Positions 36,438 to 46,106 of a DNA stretch of 64,000 nucleotides are shown one piece after another. Origin of the DNA: Methanogenium marinum (GTDB taxonomy: Archaea; Halobacteriota; Methanomicrobia; Methanomicrobiales; Methanomicrobiaceae). The stretch covers positions 62,001 through 126,000 of the forward strand of contig NZ_JAKELO010000002.1 of the NCBI RefSeq assembly GCF_028912405.1, given 5' to 3'. Made by a program: the position numbers and the translations under genes. How positions within the stretch are numbered: the stretch's first letter is position 1; each line of letters opens with the position of its first letter. Below the pieces are notes generated by a model. That model had not been told where the DNA came from, did not search any database, and was given only the letters and a program-made list of their open reading frames with translations.

Positions 36438-36463
36438 ATACTTAATTGTGCAAAGGTCATTTT

Positions 36464-37789
36464 ATGAAACGGTTCATGTACGATACTTTACTCAAATGGA
36501 AAGACCGTGGGAATCGTAAACCGATGATTATTGAAGGAATTCGCCAGTGCGGGAAAACATGGATATTAAAGCATTTTGGCGAGGCGGAATTCAAAGATGT
36601 CGCTTATTTCAACTTCGAATATGATGACCGGCTGCAAAATATATTCGAAGGCGACCTGAATGCTTCAAGAATTATCAAAGACCTTGGCATTCTGAGGAAT
36701 AAATCCATCCAGCCCGGAACAACCATCCTCATATTAGACGAAATTCAGATTTGCCCCCGTGCGATAACCTCTCTCAAATATTTCTGCGAAAACCTGCCCG
36801 AACTCCACGTTGCTGCCGCCGGTTCCCTGTTGGGAGTAGCTATTGCACAGATGGGGAAAAATGTCTCATTTCCGGTTGGCAAGGTGCAGATGCAAAAGAT
36901 GTATCCACTTAATTTCCCGGAATTTCTCCTGGCAAAGGATGAAGAACTCCTTTACGAGTACCTGAATAATTTATCCCGGGATGAAGCGGTATCTGCTGCA
37001 TTTACCGGCAAACTGGAAGAAGCATATCGTGAATACCTGATCACGGGAGGTCTGCCCGAGGTTGTCAGCTCATGGGTACATAACCACGACATCGGACTTG
37101 TAGAAACAATACAAAGCGAGATTCTGGGTAGTTATGAAAAAGATTTCGTGAAATATGCATCCAGATCCGAATTTCCAAAACTTACCCTTATTTGGAATGC
37201 AATCCCTGCACAGCTTGCAAAGGACAATCATAAATTCATATTCTCCCATGTAAAAAAGGGTTTGCGTGCCCGCGATCTGGAAGACTCTCTGCAATGGCTG
37301 ATATCAGCAGGGCTCATCTATAAGGTCGAAAAAATCGAGCGGCCCTCTATTCCGGTTACAACATATGCGGACATTACATTCTTCAAGATCTATTTCTCAG
37401 ATGTGGGACTGTTACGCAGGATGAGCAAATTCCCGGCAGATGTCGTTTTTGACACCTCTTCACTGACCGCCGACATGCGGGGGATTCTAACGGAAAATTT
37501 CGTGTTGACAGAACTCGTTGCACGTGATTTCCAAAGACCCTTTTTCTGGAAATCCGGCGGGATTGCCGAAGTTGATTATATCATACAGGAAGGTGTCGAT
37601 GTTGTTCCAATCGAAGTTAAATCAGCAAAAAGGACTCGTTCAAGAAGTTTTACCGAGTACAGGAAAAAATTCCGCCCGCGTATTGCTGTCCGGACCAGTC
37701 GCAATACTATTGCCAGACATTCGGATGAATATGGTGAGGTTCTGGAGATTCCGCTCTATCTTATCTGGAAAATGAAGGCATATTTCTGA
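36464..37789 (+). CDS. AAA ATPase with DUF4143 domain
   Basis: The 441-residue protein has an AAA_14 domain (RQCGKTWILKHFG Walker A near residue 28, LILDEIQICPRA Walker B near 90, sensor AAAGSLLG) and a C-terminal DUF4143 domain ending with a PD-(D/E)xK-like EVDYIIQEGVDVVPIEVKSAKR. Archaea have many such proteins; their role is unknown, and some are suspected to act in defence or toxin control. The start at ATG 36464 has AAGGT 7 nt upstream. Confidence 0.88.
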   Translation: MKRFMYDTLLKWKDRGNRKPMIIEGIRQCGKTWILKHFGEAEFKDVAYFNFEYDDRLQNIFEGDLNASRIIKDLGILRNKSIQPGTTILILDEIQICPRAITSLKYFCENLPELHVAAAGSLLGVAIAQMGKNVSFPVGKVQMQKMYPLNFPEFLLAKDEELLYEYLNNLSRDEAVSAAFTGKLEEAYREYLITGGLPEVVSSWVHNHDIGLVETIQSEILGSYEKDFVKYASRSEFPKLTLIWNAIPAQLAKDNHKFIFSHVKKGLRARDLEDSLQWLISAGLIYKVEKIERPSIPVTTYADITFFKIYFSDVGLLRRMSKFPADVVFDTSSLTADMRGILTENFVLTELVARDFQRPFFWKSGGIAEVDYIIQEGVDVVPIEVKSAKRTRSRSFTEYRKKFRPRIAVRTSRNTIARHSDEYGEVLEIPLYLIWKMKAYF

Positions 37790-37883
37790 TGATTTTTCAA
37801 CCATGGAAGATGTGTCCACACGGGCAGAGTCTGTTGCCGGCCGATGTCGGGGATACAGGGGTTTGTCCCTGTTTTTTATTTTT

Positions 37884-38075
37884 TTAAAGGGTTGCGTAGT
37901 AGTTACGAGCCTCTGACAGGGAAAGGGGTTCATCGTCATCGGCTTCATCCATGAACCTGTCAAGGCCATAGTCTTCGATAAAAGCCTCAATTTTATGAAA
38001 TGTCTGGATATCAAGGATTACACTCACCGGTTCATTATCATCTGAGACAATATACTGAGGTTTTATATCGAGCAC
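37884..38075 (-). CDS. Small RelB/Phd-like antitoxin, orphan
   Basis: The 63-residue acidic protein (LDIKPQYIVSDDNEPVSVILDIQTFHKIEAFIEDYGLDRFMDEA) has the N-terminal fold and acidic tail of Phd/RelB-type antitoxins. The start is GTG with GGAGG 8 nt before it. No toxin gene follows: only about 95 nt separate its stop from the DUF4143 gene, on the opposite strand. Confidence 0.7.
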   Translation of the reverse strand: MLDIKPQYIVSDDNEPVSVILDIQTFHKIEAFIEDYGLDRFMDEADDDEPLSLSEARNYYATL

Positions 38076-38794
38076 GGTCTTCGTCCTCCTTTTTTCCGTA
38101 TCTATGAGTAAGACACCGGGGATTAAAACGTTCTCTCTGGTGGTAATCAGTGAGGGAGAGCTTTCATGGGATGAATTTCATTGTTCTTTTGGAAACGGAG
38201 GGTAGTGTTGCAAACGTTCTGTAAAATAGAAGACAACCTGTATCCAACTTAGATTTGGACAAGGAGATACCGGGGAATGATACCATACGAAGGTATTGCA
38301 AAATGACTCCAATCGCAATGATCAGGCAATGCAAAACCTCCTCACAAGAGTTCCCGTACCCGGTTATGCAGATGGAGACTCATGAATATCCGGGTCGTGT
38401 TGCAGTGAATCTGTTTTTCTCCGGTGAAGCGAGGGCCAAGAACTGTCGAAGAGGATTTGTCCAGATTTGATCCGTTCCGGATGCGGGTCCGGGAAGGTAT
38501 CAGAAAAGTGTTGAGGGCCGTCACAGAAATTCCTGTGTTAAAGTTATCTGTTTGAAATTTAGAGGGTGGTGCAGCGGGTTTTGATTTTTCTCTTTTTGGA
38601 GGAAACTGAGCGAAGTACTGCGGTTAAGGAATATACCATCTCACCGTCTTCAGATGGGAAATAGTAATACTCCGGAATCACAATACTGATTCATTCAACC
38701 GTGGCATCAACAGGTGTCACCATACCCACTGATACCACCTGAATTTCCAGGAACATCAACAAAAAACGTCAATTTTTTTGCAAACGACCGGGTT
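38076..38794. other. 719 nt without a recognised gene
   Basis: Upstream of the orphan antitoxin and downstream of the CPBP protease gene. Open frames are short and without conserved motifs. Probably eroded sequence. Confidence 0.45.
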
Positions 38795-39820
38795 TTAGTA
38801 TGCATACACTCCTTCATGGTCTTCGGGGAGCTTTCGCCACATCCTGTCTTTTACAATTACGGCAATGGCTGAAATGTTTATCAGAATATAGAACAGGATG
38901 GAGTATGGTACTCCTATTACACCGGGGATAAAAAGCACTGTGGAGGTGGTATTTATGGATGTGTGGAATAGGGTGGTCATCAGGAGACTGCCTCTGGAAT
39001 GATTGTAGATCCATGTAAAAAGGAATGTAACTCCGATATTGAAGTAAAATCTCTCTACGAACCCGTCCATTCCTCCGGGGTATATTCCATTGAGGTGAAG
39101 CGGCAGGTGCCAGACTGTCCATAGTATTCCCAGGATAAGTGTCCCGACCAGAGGTGAATAGAGATACTGCAGACGCGGGAGTGCAAAACCTCTCCACCCA
39201 ATCTCTTCCCGCAACGGCCCGCGAAGCAGGGTTACATACCCTAAGGTGATGATGACCGAGGATGCAACACCCAGGGACAATTGGGGAATGATTTCATTGA
39301 GGGATAGTCCGGCATATAGTGTGCAGGCCACTAAGGAGAATATCATTACGGCCGGAATGAAAACAACGGCCATTGCATACCATCTCCAGCCGGTTTTCCA
39401 GATATACAGTCTGCCCAACATATTTCGGATCTCTTCACGTCCACAAAGGCCTCCACTTATTATGTAGGCTGCAATAGCGGCGTTGATGACAACCAGAAGG
39501 AGCAAGGTGAGAGAGAACGAGGCGGGGTGTATTCCAAGGTACATGATGATCAGAGCTGCGGTTACCACTGCTGCACTCAGGAAGACCGCCAAATATTTTC
39601 GGGTGTCGGTTTTCACTATTGTGGGATTTAATACTCTGGACAGGATTATCGCGGCGAATGCAGGGCCTGAACCGCCTATGCCCATCAACAGTATGCAATT
39701 CACCGGGTCATCTATGGGCATGAAGAGCGGTATGAAAAATATTGCCCAAGTAATGAGAAACGCCAGAAAGAAATAAGACACTAACTGATGTTTTTTGATA
39801 TATTCAGAGACAGGAATCAA
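38795..39820 (-). CDS. CPBP-family intramembrane metalloprotease
   Basis: The 341-residue protein has eight or so hydrophobic helices and the CPBP (Abi) motifs: REEIGWRGFALPRLQ near residue 205 (EExxxR) and TVWHLPLHL near 240, whose histidine would bind zinc, with a third motif HTSINTTS near 290. Related proteins process membrane substrates such as prenylated proteins or act in peptide immunity. It is a lone gene. Confidence 0.85.
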   Translation of the reverse strand: MIPVSEYIKKHQLVSYFFLAFLITWAIFFIPLFMPIDDPVNCILLMGIGGSGPAFAAIILSRVLNPTIVKTDTRKYLAVFLSAAVVTAALIIMYLGIHPASFSLTLLLLVVINAAIAAYIISGGLCGREEIRNMLGRLYIWKTGWRWYAMAVVFIPAVMIFSLVACTLYAGLSLNEIIPQLSLGVASSVIITLGYVTLLRGPLREEIGWRGFALPRLQYLYSPLVGTLILGILWTVWHLPLHLNGIYPGGMDGFVERFYFNIGVTFLFTWIYNHSRGSLLMTTLFHTSINTTSTVLFIPGVIGVPYSILFYILINISAIAVIVKDRMWRKLPEDHEGVYAY

Positions 39821-40326
39821 TTAAATCACCATTTTAATAATAACAATAATAATGCGAAAATTGGCACAATTAATAATGGAATTATGCACTTCACCAATAA
39901 AAAACCAAGAGATTTGTTTCCACCCCCCATTTTTCTGATAGTATGGTGTGGTAATTTATTGACCGTTCATGTATGATCAGATTGCGAAACCCGGAGACCT
40001 ACGTGGGGAATGTGAAAGGATATGGGTCTCCGCTGTTTTTCGGAGTGGATGAAAATAATTCACAACCTGGGTGAACACAGCGAGTTCCCGAAATATCGTA
40101 CGGGGGTTTCACACGCCCTGCGGTATTCATAATAAAAACTCATAATTATTCATGTTTGCCATCACGAGCGCCATAATTGAGAAAATGGAGGGGAAAACGG
40201 GCGTTTTTTGTGCACCGTTTTGAACGGGAGAAAAGGCGATTATAATATCGTTTATTTACGGGAATGACGATTCATTGCAGAGTATTAACCAGGCCTGATG
40301 AACAGATGTTTTGAGAGGATGTGCAG
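39821..40326. other. About 500 nt spacer with a 7-bp hairpin
   Basis: It holds GGAGACC (39993-39999) and GGTCTCC (40025-40031) as a stem with a 25-nt loop followed by GCTGTTTTT, possibly a terminator. No gene is recognised. Confidence 0.35.
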
Positions 40327-40423
40327 CATGTCTCCGGGTGAGATAGTGCCGCTGTGGGCGTCTGTGGGGATGGTTATTTCCGGGTGGCGGGCCGTTTTTT
40401 GAAGCTATTTATGCATTACTTAT
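40327..40423. repeat. Dispersed ~97-bp repeat, copy B
   Basis: Second copy of the sequence at 25521-25616, same orientation, about 70% alike by eye. Confidence 0.55.
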
Positions 40424-40453
40424 GCCTTTACCTGCTTCCTATCCAAACCGAAA

Positions 40454-40762
40454 CTAATTATATTTTTTTACATATCCATTTGGATAAACAATCAATGTTT
40501 CTCCATCATTTTCCCAGAATTTACCGCCAGGGTGCTGCGACTGCCAATCTAAATTCAACCAGTAGAGAGGCTTACCATCACTGGTGTGATCTGTGTGGTA
40601 CGCTATTGAGCTGCAATGATATCGCTTGCAAATATAATTCGCAACATTCTGTATACCCTGTTTGCTCGAAGCTACCTTCAATTTGGTATAGGCATGCCCA
40701 CCTTCATTGGAATCATAGGCGAGAATGATACGGTAATATCCTGCCTCACCCGCGGATAAATT
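40454..40762 (-). pseudogene. C-terminal fragment of a transglutaminase-like protein
   Basis: The open frame reads GYYRIILAYDSNEGGHAYTKLKVAS, then KRYHCSSIAYHTDH, PLYWLNLDWQSQHPGGKF and ends YPNGYVKKYN. The HAY...YHTD...WLNLDW order resembles the His and Asp parts of transglutaminase/cysteine-peptidase domains. It begins right after two TAA codons with no start codon until a TTG at 40681, so the first half with the nucleophile is missing. Confidence 0.5.
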
Positions 40763-40791
40763 TTATTAATGAAAAACAGAGTCAAGAGAGG

Positions 40792-41829
40792 TTACAGATT
40801 TTTTAATCTTTGTAGACCATCAACAAACCTGTTTACTTCCTCTTTTGATTGGAAAGCACCTTCAAATCCGGTCCACATTTCATCAACTGAGTTATTATAT
40901 GCCCAATCTTTACGGTTTTCAGGAAGAATTTGTTCAATATGTTCTTTATCGCAGTTGCAAAGTATAGCTAGTCTTTTAAGATAAACCTGAAAAACCAAAC
41001 CACTCATTTCAGTACTGGAAGAAGGAATTAGACTGAAAATCACATTTTTTCCATCCCCAATGACTTTCTTTCCAACGAAAGCAATAGAGGATCGAGTTGT
41101 GCGTGACTTATCGAAAAATGGTAAAAGACCTTCAATAAGAGAATCGTAAATCTCCCGCAGCCCCTTTTGATCTGCCATTTCCTCAAGCTCATCCATGCTC
41201 AGTTTTCGTTTTCGCTTTAAAGTTTTATTCCGTTCCATATTTGATGATGCCGTCTCTGGATCAATGAGAAAAACCCGTGAAACGTATTCATTTGAATTAT
41301 TTAACTGAAAATACTGAAATTCTACAACATTTATACCAATGCCATGTGTGTCAGAAAGGTATTTTACAATACGTTCTGTGCTCTCATCAATTTTGGATGC
41401 GACAACAAGCATAGTATGTGACATATTCAGTGCATCAGGCAGTTCTTCTTCAAACTTTTTTCTGAATGCTGATTCCAGGGAATCTTTCTCATTCATGTAA
41501 TCATTTGCCATCGATATGATAGCATCCCTCGAAAGATCCTGTACCCATGAGGCATAATCAAGCACTTGCGCTACAGTGTCCCGCGGAGTTTTATTGCGTT
41601 TTAATTCGATTATAACAATGTCACCATTCCGATCTAAGCATAGGAGATCTATGAAAGTGTTGAACTCTGTAGGAACCTGCCGGCCAATGATCAAATACTC
41701 ATCAGAGAGAATAGAGATGTCTTTCTCAATCCAATCTTCAAGTCGTTCCTCATAATCAAGCGTTGACTGATTTATTTCGGAAAGATCACCGTTTTGAGCA
41801 ATATTCCATAATTTAATATTATGTGGCAT
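40792..41829 (-). CDS. NucS/DUF91-like endonuclease
   Basis: The 345-residue protein has a RecB-like nuclease core in residues 28-95: an early glutamate region (LEDWIEKDISIL), FIDLLCLDRNGDIVIIELKRNKTPRDTVAQVLDYASWV with the D, ExK and QxxxY residues of NucS and other PD-(D/E)xK enzymes. The C-terminal part is novel to me. It lies 15 nt downstream of the EVE gene on the same strand, so the pair is co-transcribed, consistent with a system that reads and cuts modified DNA. Confidence 0.75.
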   Translation of the reverse strand: MPHNIKLWNIAQNGDLSEINQSTLDYEERLEDWIEKDISILSDEYLIIGRQVPTEFNTFIDLLCLDRNGDIVIIELKRNKTPRDTVAQVLDYASWVQDLSRDAIISMANDYMNEKDSLESAFRKKFEEELPDALNMSHTMLVVASKIDESTERIVKYLSDTHGIGINVVEFQYFQLNNSNEYVSRVFLIDPETASSNMERNKTLKRKRKLSMDELEEMADQKGLREIYDSLIEGLLPFFDKSRTTRSSIAFVGKKVIGDGKNVIFSLIPSSSTEMSGLVFQVYLKRLAILCNCDKEHIEQILPENRKDWAYNNSVDEMWTGFEGAFQSKEEVNRFVDGLQRLKNL

Positions 41830-41844
41830 TGGAATGTCTCCTAC

Positions 41845-42300
41845 TTATTTTCTCATTTCGAATGTGCTCATAATTAAATTGAAATCTTCTTCCGGTATCG
41901 TCCGCATCGCCTGCCCTCTGATGTGCCCGGACCACTGCGTTTTGTTCTTAATAAATGCCAACTTCGGTATCAGCGGTTTGAACGAAACCGGCGGGTCAAA
42001 TATCTCAATTGTCTTCAGTTTTATTCGTAGGGGGAATACTTCATCGCCGAGTTTGGGTGGTGCGGTGAAGACCCGCTTTGTATCCTCATAGACCTCAGAT
42101 GTTATTGCAAAGCATCCTGTGATCGCAGGAGGAAGTGTTGTCTCCTTGTCGATTACCTGCTGGCCGACATAGACGAGGAGAGTGTCACCTATTTTTGCTT
42201 TGTGAATCTGGTTGACGTGTCTCTCTGCTACACCCCAGATATGCTGTCTGATGGTGACATCTGAGTTATCACGGTTGGAGATGGCGAGCCAGTGGTTCAT
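41845..42300 (-). CDS. EVE-domain protein
   Basis: The 151-residue protein matches the EVE/PUA-like fold: NHWLAISNRDN at the N-terminus, WGVAERHVNQIHKAKIGDTLLVYVG, then FPLRIKLKTIEIFDPPVSFKPLIPKLAFIKN and the terminal HIRGQAMRTIPEEDF. EVE domains bind modified bases and are often coupled to nucleases. The NucS-like gene follows after 15 nt. A fragment of a second copy is at 35.5 kb. Confidence 0.9.
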   Translation of the reverse strand: MNHWLAISNRDNSDVTIRQHIWGVAERHVNQIHKAKIGDTLLVYVGQQVIDKETTLPPAITGCFAITSEVYEDTKRVFTAPPKLGDEVFPLRIKLKTIEIFDPPVSFKPLIPKLAFIKNKTQWSGHIRGQAMRTIPEEDFNLIMSTFEMRK

Positions 42301-42606
42301 AGTATTCTGATTTATTCCGGTTCAAGATAAAGGGGTGATACACCTGCCTCACACATCCAGAAATACTGTTGATACCTATACTTTACCAAGCACCATCATG
42401 AACAGATCCTTCTCAATTAGAATATTGTGAACCCAAATTCAAGATGCATTTATTAGAGTAATATTACTGAGATACTGGACTTTAGAACAAAAATAATACA
42501 GATTATTCAAAAAATGCAACATAAATATGGTAAGGAACCAGTGAAAATCAGAGAAAAAAGAAGGTTTGAAAATATGAATTTATCTGTTCCTCCCAATTTT
42601 TTGAAA
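42301..42606. other. 306-nt spacer, no gene recognised
   Basis: AT-rich DNA between the EVE gene and the small conserved protein gene. I see nothing specific. Confidence 0.4.
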
Positions 42607-42789
42607 TTATTTATTGATTTTATACACATTCAGTCCAATCTTGATCTCCTCTGCATCCGGGATAGAGATGTTTCCCTCTGTTGAAGCAATTGAAATAGAT
42701 TTTCCTGATTTTGACGGCCCAAAATCTTTGGATATATCAACTTTTATTGTCAGAATGGTACCTTCAAGGTTCATATCCACATTTTTCAT
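42607..42789 (-). CDS. Small conserved protein of unknown function (60 aa)
   Basis: The compact sequence MNLEGTILTIKVDISKDFGPSKSGKSISIASTEGNISIP...KIGLNVY looks like a small all-beta protein that I believe is widely conserved in bacteria and archaea. Its function is unknown. It is divergent from the PLD-helicase gene. Confidence 0.75.
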   Translation of the reverse strand: MKNVDMNLEGTILTIKVDISKDFGPSKSGKSISIASTEGNISIPDAEEIKIGLNVYKINK

Positions 42790-42887
42790 ATTTTTATTTT
42801 ATACTTTTGAACACATGAATTTTTCTGCTTAGCTTTTGCAGTGAGATTAAGCAAACCATGTTTACAGAATAAGGATCAATACATAAG

Positions 42888-42900
42888 CTATATTATAAAA
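42888..42900 (+). promoter_or_regulatory. TATA box candidate for the PLD-helicase operon
   Basis: CTATATTATAAAA lies 30-42 nt before the helicase ATG. AGGAG follows at 42918-42922, 7 nt before the start, so the leader is very short. Confidence 0.5.
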
Positions 42901-42929
42901 TAAATTACATTTTATTTAGGAGTGTTCTA

Positions 42930-45900
42930 ATGTTTTCTGATCTTACATTTATTACTAATGAAAATGATCAAAGTTTATATAATAGATTTAATACGCTTAT
43001 AAATAATTCTACATTTTTTGATTGCCTTGTAGGATATTTTTACACAAGTGGTTTTTACAAGGTGTATAAATCTCTTGAAAATACAGAAAAAATCCGCATA
43101 CTTATAGGAATCAGCACAAATTCCCATACATATAAATTAATAGAAGAATCACAACGGCAGATTTTCCATATACCTGATGGTGAATTAAAAGAAAAATTTT
43201 CAGAGAGAATTGTGGAAGAATTTGATGAATCTCCTGATAATCAGAATGTTGAAACCGGCACAAAAAAGTTCATTGAATGGATACGTTCAGGAAAACTGGA
43301 AGTTCGTGCTTATCCATCAGAGAAAATTCATGCAAAACTTTACATAATGACCTTTAAAGAAGGGGCTGTTGATAAAGGTCGTGTAATTACTGGTTCAAGC
43401 AATTTTACTGAGGCTGGTTTAGAAAAGAATCTTGAGTTTAATGTGGAACTCAAGGATAGCCGGGATCATAAATATGCTCTGTCAATGTTCAACAGGCTTT
43501 GGGAAGATTCTGTTGATGTATCAGAGAAATATGTTGAGACAATTAACTCAAAAACGTGGTTAAATGACGAGATTAAGCCCTATGAATTGTACTTAAAATT
43601 CCTCTATGAATACTTCAAAGAAAGACTATCACTAGATGGTATGGAACTAGAAGAAGGCTATACTCCAGATAATTTCATGGACTTAAAATATCAGAAAGAT
43701 GCTGTCCAGGATTCAAAACAGATATTAGAAGAATATGGTGGCGTTTTTATTGCCGATGTTGTTGGTCTTGGAAAAACCTATACAGCAACCCTACTTGCAC
43801 GGGAACTTGATGGAAGGACTTTGGTCGTTGCACCTCCGGGACTGATTGAAAGAAATAATCCAGGTTCTTGGAATAATGCCTTTGGCGAGTTTGGTGTTCG
43901 TCAGGGTGACTTTGAATCAATAGGAAAACTTGATTCAATACTTTCCAATGGTATTGATCGTTATAAAAACGTCATTATTGATGAGTCACATGCATTCAGA
44001 AATGAAGAAACACAGAGATACGAAAAACTAGCACAAATATGTAAAGGAAAAAGAGTCATCCTTGTTTCTGCTACACCTCTTAATAACACTCCAAAAGATA
44101 TTTTAGCACAGATAAAGCTCTTTCAGGATGGCCACAAATCAACTCTTCCCAATCCAGCAGTACGAGATCTTGATGCCTATTTCGGAACACTTCAAAGACG
44201 CCTAGATAAGGTTGATCGGAAAAAGAATTCGACAGAATATATCAAAATAATACAGGAAAATTCTGAGGATATCAGGAAAAATGTTCTCGATTATCTGATG
44301 GTTCGAAGAACCCGCACGGTAATTGAGAAGTATTACAAGAATGATCTAAAAGTTCAGGGCCTAAAATTCCCAAAAATCGGAGATCCTAGCCCAATTTATT
44401 ATGCCTTTGATGATGATGTGGAAAATGCATTTGATGATTCATTGAAGATTATCACTGAATCACTCAATTATACCAGATACACCCCTCTTTTGTATCTCAA
44501 GAAAATCGATCAAAGAGAGCGTATGGGGCAGATAAATATGGGGAGATTCATGAAAGTTCTCCTCTTAAAACGCCTTGAGAGCAGCCAGTATGCATTTACA
44601 ATGTCTCTTGGTCGGTTTATTAAGTCATATGAACGATTTATCGAAGAATATGAGAAGGGATATGTCTATGTCAGTCGCGATTATTCACAGAAGATTTTCG
44701 AGTTACTTGAAAAAGGGAATTTTGAGATAATTGACCGGTTTATCGAAGAAGACCGGGCTAAAAAATATGCCGCTGACGAATTTGATGATTCTCTTATTGT
44801 TGATTTGAAAAGTGATCTCTCTGTTCTCAAGGAAATTAAGGAATTATGGGATCAGATAACGATTGATCCCAAACTTGAAAGATTTAAACAATTACTTAAT
44901 TCAGATAAAAATCTGAAACGAAGCAAAATACTGGTTTTTACTGAATCAAAGGAAACTGCTAAATACCTTGAGTCGAAGCTTAAGGAGGAGTCATTTTCCA
45001 AAGATGGAATCCGATACTTCTCAGGTTCCGGGGGAACAACTACAAGAAATGAGATTATCAATAATTTTGATGCATCTGTTCGAAATCAAAAAGATGATTT
45101 CCGGATTCTCGTTACAACAGATGTTCTTTCAGAGGGTATGAATCTTAACCGCTCAAATGTGGTAATAAATTATGATATCCCTTGGAATCCTGTTCGCATG
45201 ATGCAGAGAGTAGGTCGAATAAACCGTGTTGCAAATGACCTTCCATTCAATACAATTTATACCTATAATTTCTTCCCAACGGGAAATATCGAAGAAGAAA
45301 TAGGTCTTGAATCTGCAGCTGAGGCAAAAATCGAGGCATTTATTGAGATGCTGGGTGATGATGCCCCACTGCTTTTGGATGAAGAGGTCAAATCTCATGA
45401 ATCTTTGTTTAGGAAGTTAAATTCAAAGAAAACAATAGTGGGTGAAGAAGAGGATGACAAAGAGCTTGAATACCTCCAAGAGATTCGAAGAATCAGGGAT
45501 GAGGAAAATGAGCTTTTTGTAAAAATTAAGAGACTTCCCAAAAAAGCACGTTCCTGTAAAAAAACGGAGGAACATAGTGTTATCACCTTTTTCAGGCGCA
45601 GTGATTTGAGGAAATTCTATTTAAATAAAGAGGGACTGTCTGAAGAGGTTGATTTTGTTGAAGTTGCAGGGCGTTTACGTTCACCGAAGAATACAAAACG
45701 CTATCCCCTCTCTGAGTCTTTTTTCAAAAGACTGGATGAGAATAAACGAGCTTTTGAATCCGTTTTTGAAATTGATTTTATTCCTTCAGGACGCCCAGGA
45801 GGCAATACGGCAGAAGCAAAACTTGAGAGACGTTTGCGGGCGATGAATAAAGGCCCACTTGTGGAAGAGGACGAGGAGTATCTTCAGCAGGTGTATGAAT

Positions 45901-46106
45901 TGATCGAGAGAGGGGCCATACCCAAAAATACGATGAAACGCATCTGGCAAAAGATTCAGAATGAAGATAATTCAAATCGAATAATTGGGGCACTAAAAAT
46001 GAATCTCTCTGATGCAATTTTTAAAGAAACATATTCGGCAGATAAAATTTCAAAACGAGGCAAAAAGGAAGTAATTCTTTCAATGGAGTTGATCAACAAT
46101 GGATAA
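42930..46106 (+). CDS. Phospholipase D-like nuclease / SF2 helicase fusion
   Basis: The 1058-residue protein starts with a PLD-type nuclease domain (residues about 10-200): IHAKLYIM with the HxK pair near residue 131 and GSSNFTEAGL about 25 residues later. A Snf2/DEAD-type helicase follows: Walker A VVGLGKT near 275, DESH near 350, SATPLNNTPKD, and C-terminal motifs TDVLSEGMNLNRS and MMQRVGRINR. One PLD motif per chain implies that the nuclease works as a dimer. It overlaps the methyltransferase gene by 8 nt and is the likely restriction and translocation subunit of an ATP-dependent restriction system. Confidence 0.88.
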   Translation: MFSDLTFITNENDQSLYNRFNTLINNSTFFDCLVGYFYTSGFYKVYKSLENTEKIRILIGISTNSHTYKLIEESQRQIFHIPDGELKEKFSERIVEEFDESPDNQNVETGTKKFIEWIRSGKLEVRAYPSEKIHAKLYIMTFKEGAVDKGRVITGSSNFTEAGLEKNLEFNVELKDSRDHKYALSMFNRLWEDSVDVSEKYVETINSKTWLNDEIKPYELYLKFLYEYFKERLSLDGMELEEGYTPDNFMDLKYQKDAVQDSKQILEEYGGVFIADVVGLGKTYTATLLARELDGRTLVVAPPGLIERNNPGSWNNAFGEFGVRQGDFESIGKLDSILSNGIDRYKNVIIDESHAFRNEETQRYEKLAQICKGKRVILVSATPLNNTPKDILAQIKLFQDGHKSTLPNPAVRDLDAYFGTLQRRLDKVDRKKNSTEYIKIIQENSEDIRKNVLDYLMVRRTRTVIEKYYKNDLKVQGLKFPKIGDPSPIYYAFDDDVENAFDDSLKIITESLNYTRYTPLLYLKKIDQRERMGQINMGRFMKVLLLKRLESSQYAFTMSLGRFIKSYERFIEEYEKGYVYVSRDYSQKIFELLEKGNFEIIDRFIEEDRAKKYAADEFDDSLIVDLKSDLSVLKEIKELWDQITIDPKLERFKQLLNSDKNLKRSKILVFTESKETAKYLESKLKEESFSKDGIRYFSGSGGTTTRNEIINNFDASVRNQKDDFRILVTTDVLSEGMNLNRSNVVINYDIPWNPVRMMQRVGRINRVANDLPFNTIYTYNFFPTGNIEEEIGLESAAEAKIEAFIEMLGDDAPLLLDEEVKSHESLFRKLNSKKTIVGEEEDDKELEYLQEIRRIRDEENELFVKIKRLPKKARSCKKTEEHSVITFFRRSDLRKFYLNKEGLSEEVDFVEVAGRLRSPKNTKRYPLSESFFKRLDENKRAFESVFEIDFIPSGRPGGNTAEAKLERRLRAMNKGPLVEEDEEYLQQVYELIERGAIPKNTMKRIWQKIQNEDNSNRIIGALKMNLSDAIFKETYSADKISKRGKKEVILSMELINNG

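Noticed and set aside
40327..40423. CRISPR-like repeat
   Set aside because: Only two distant copies exist in the window, with no spaced array anywhere; no cas gene is seen.
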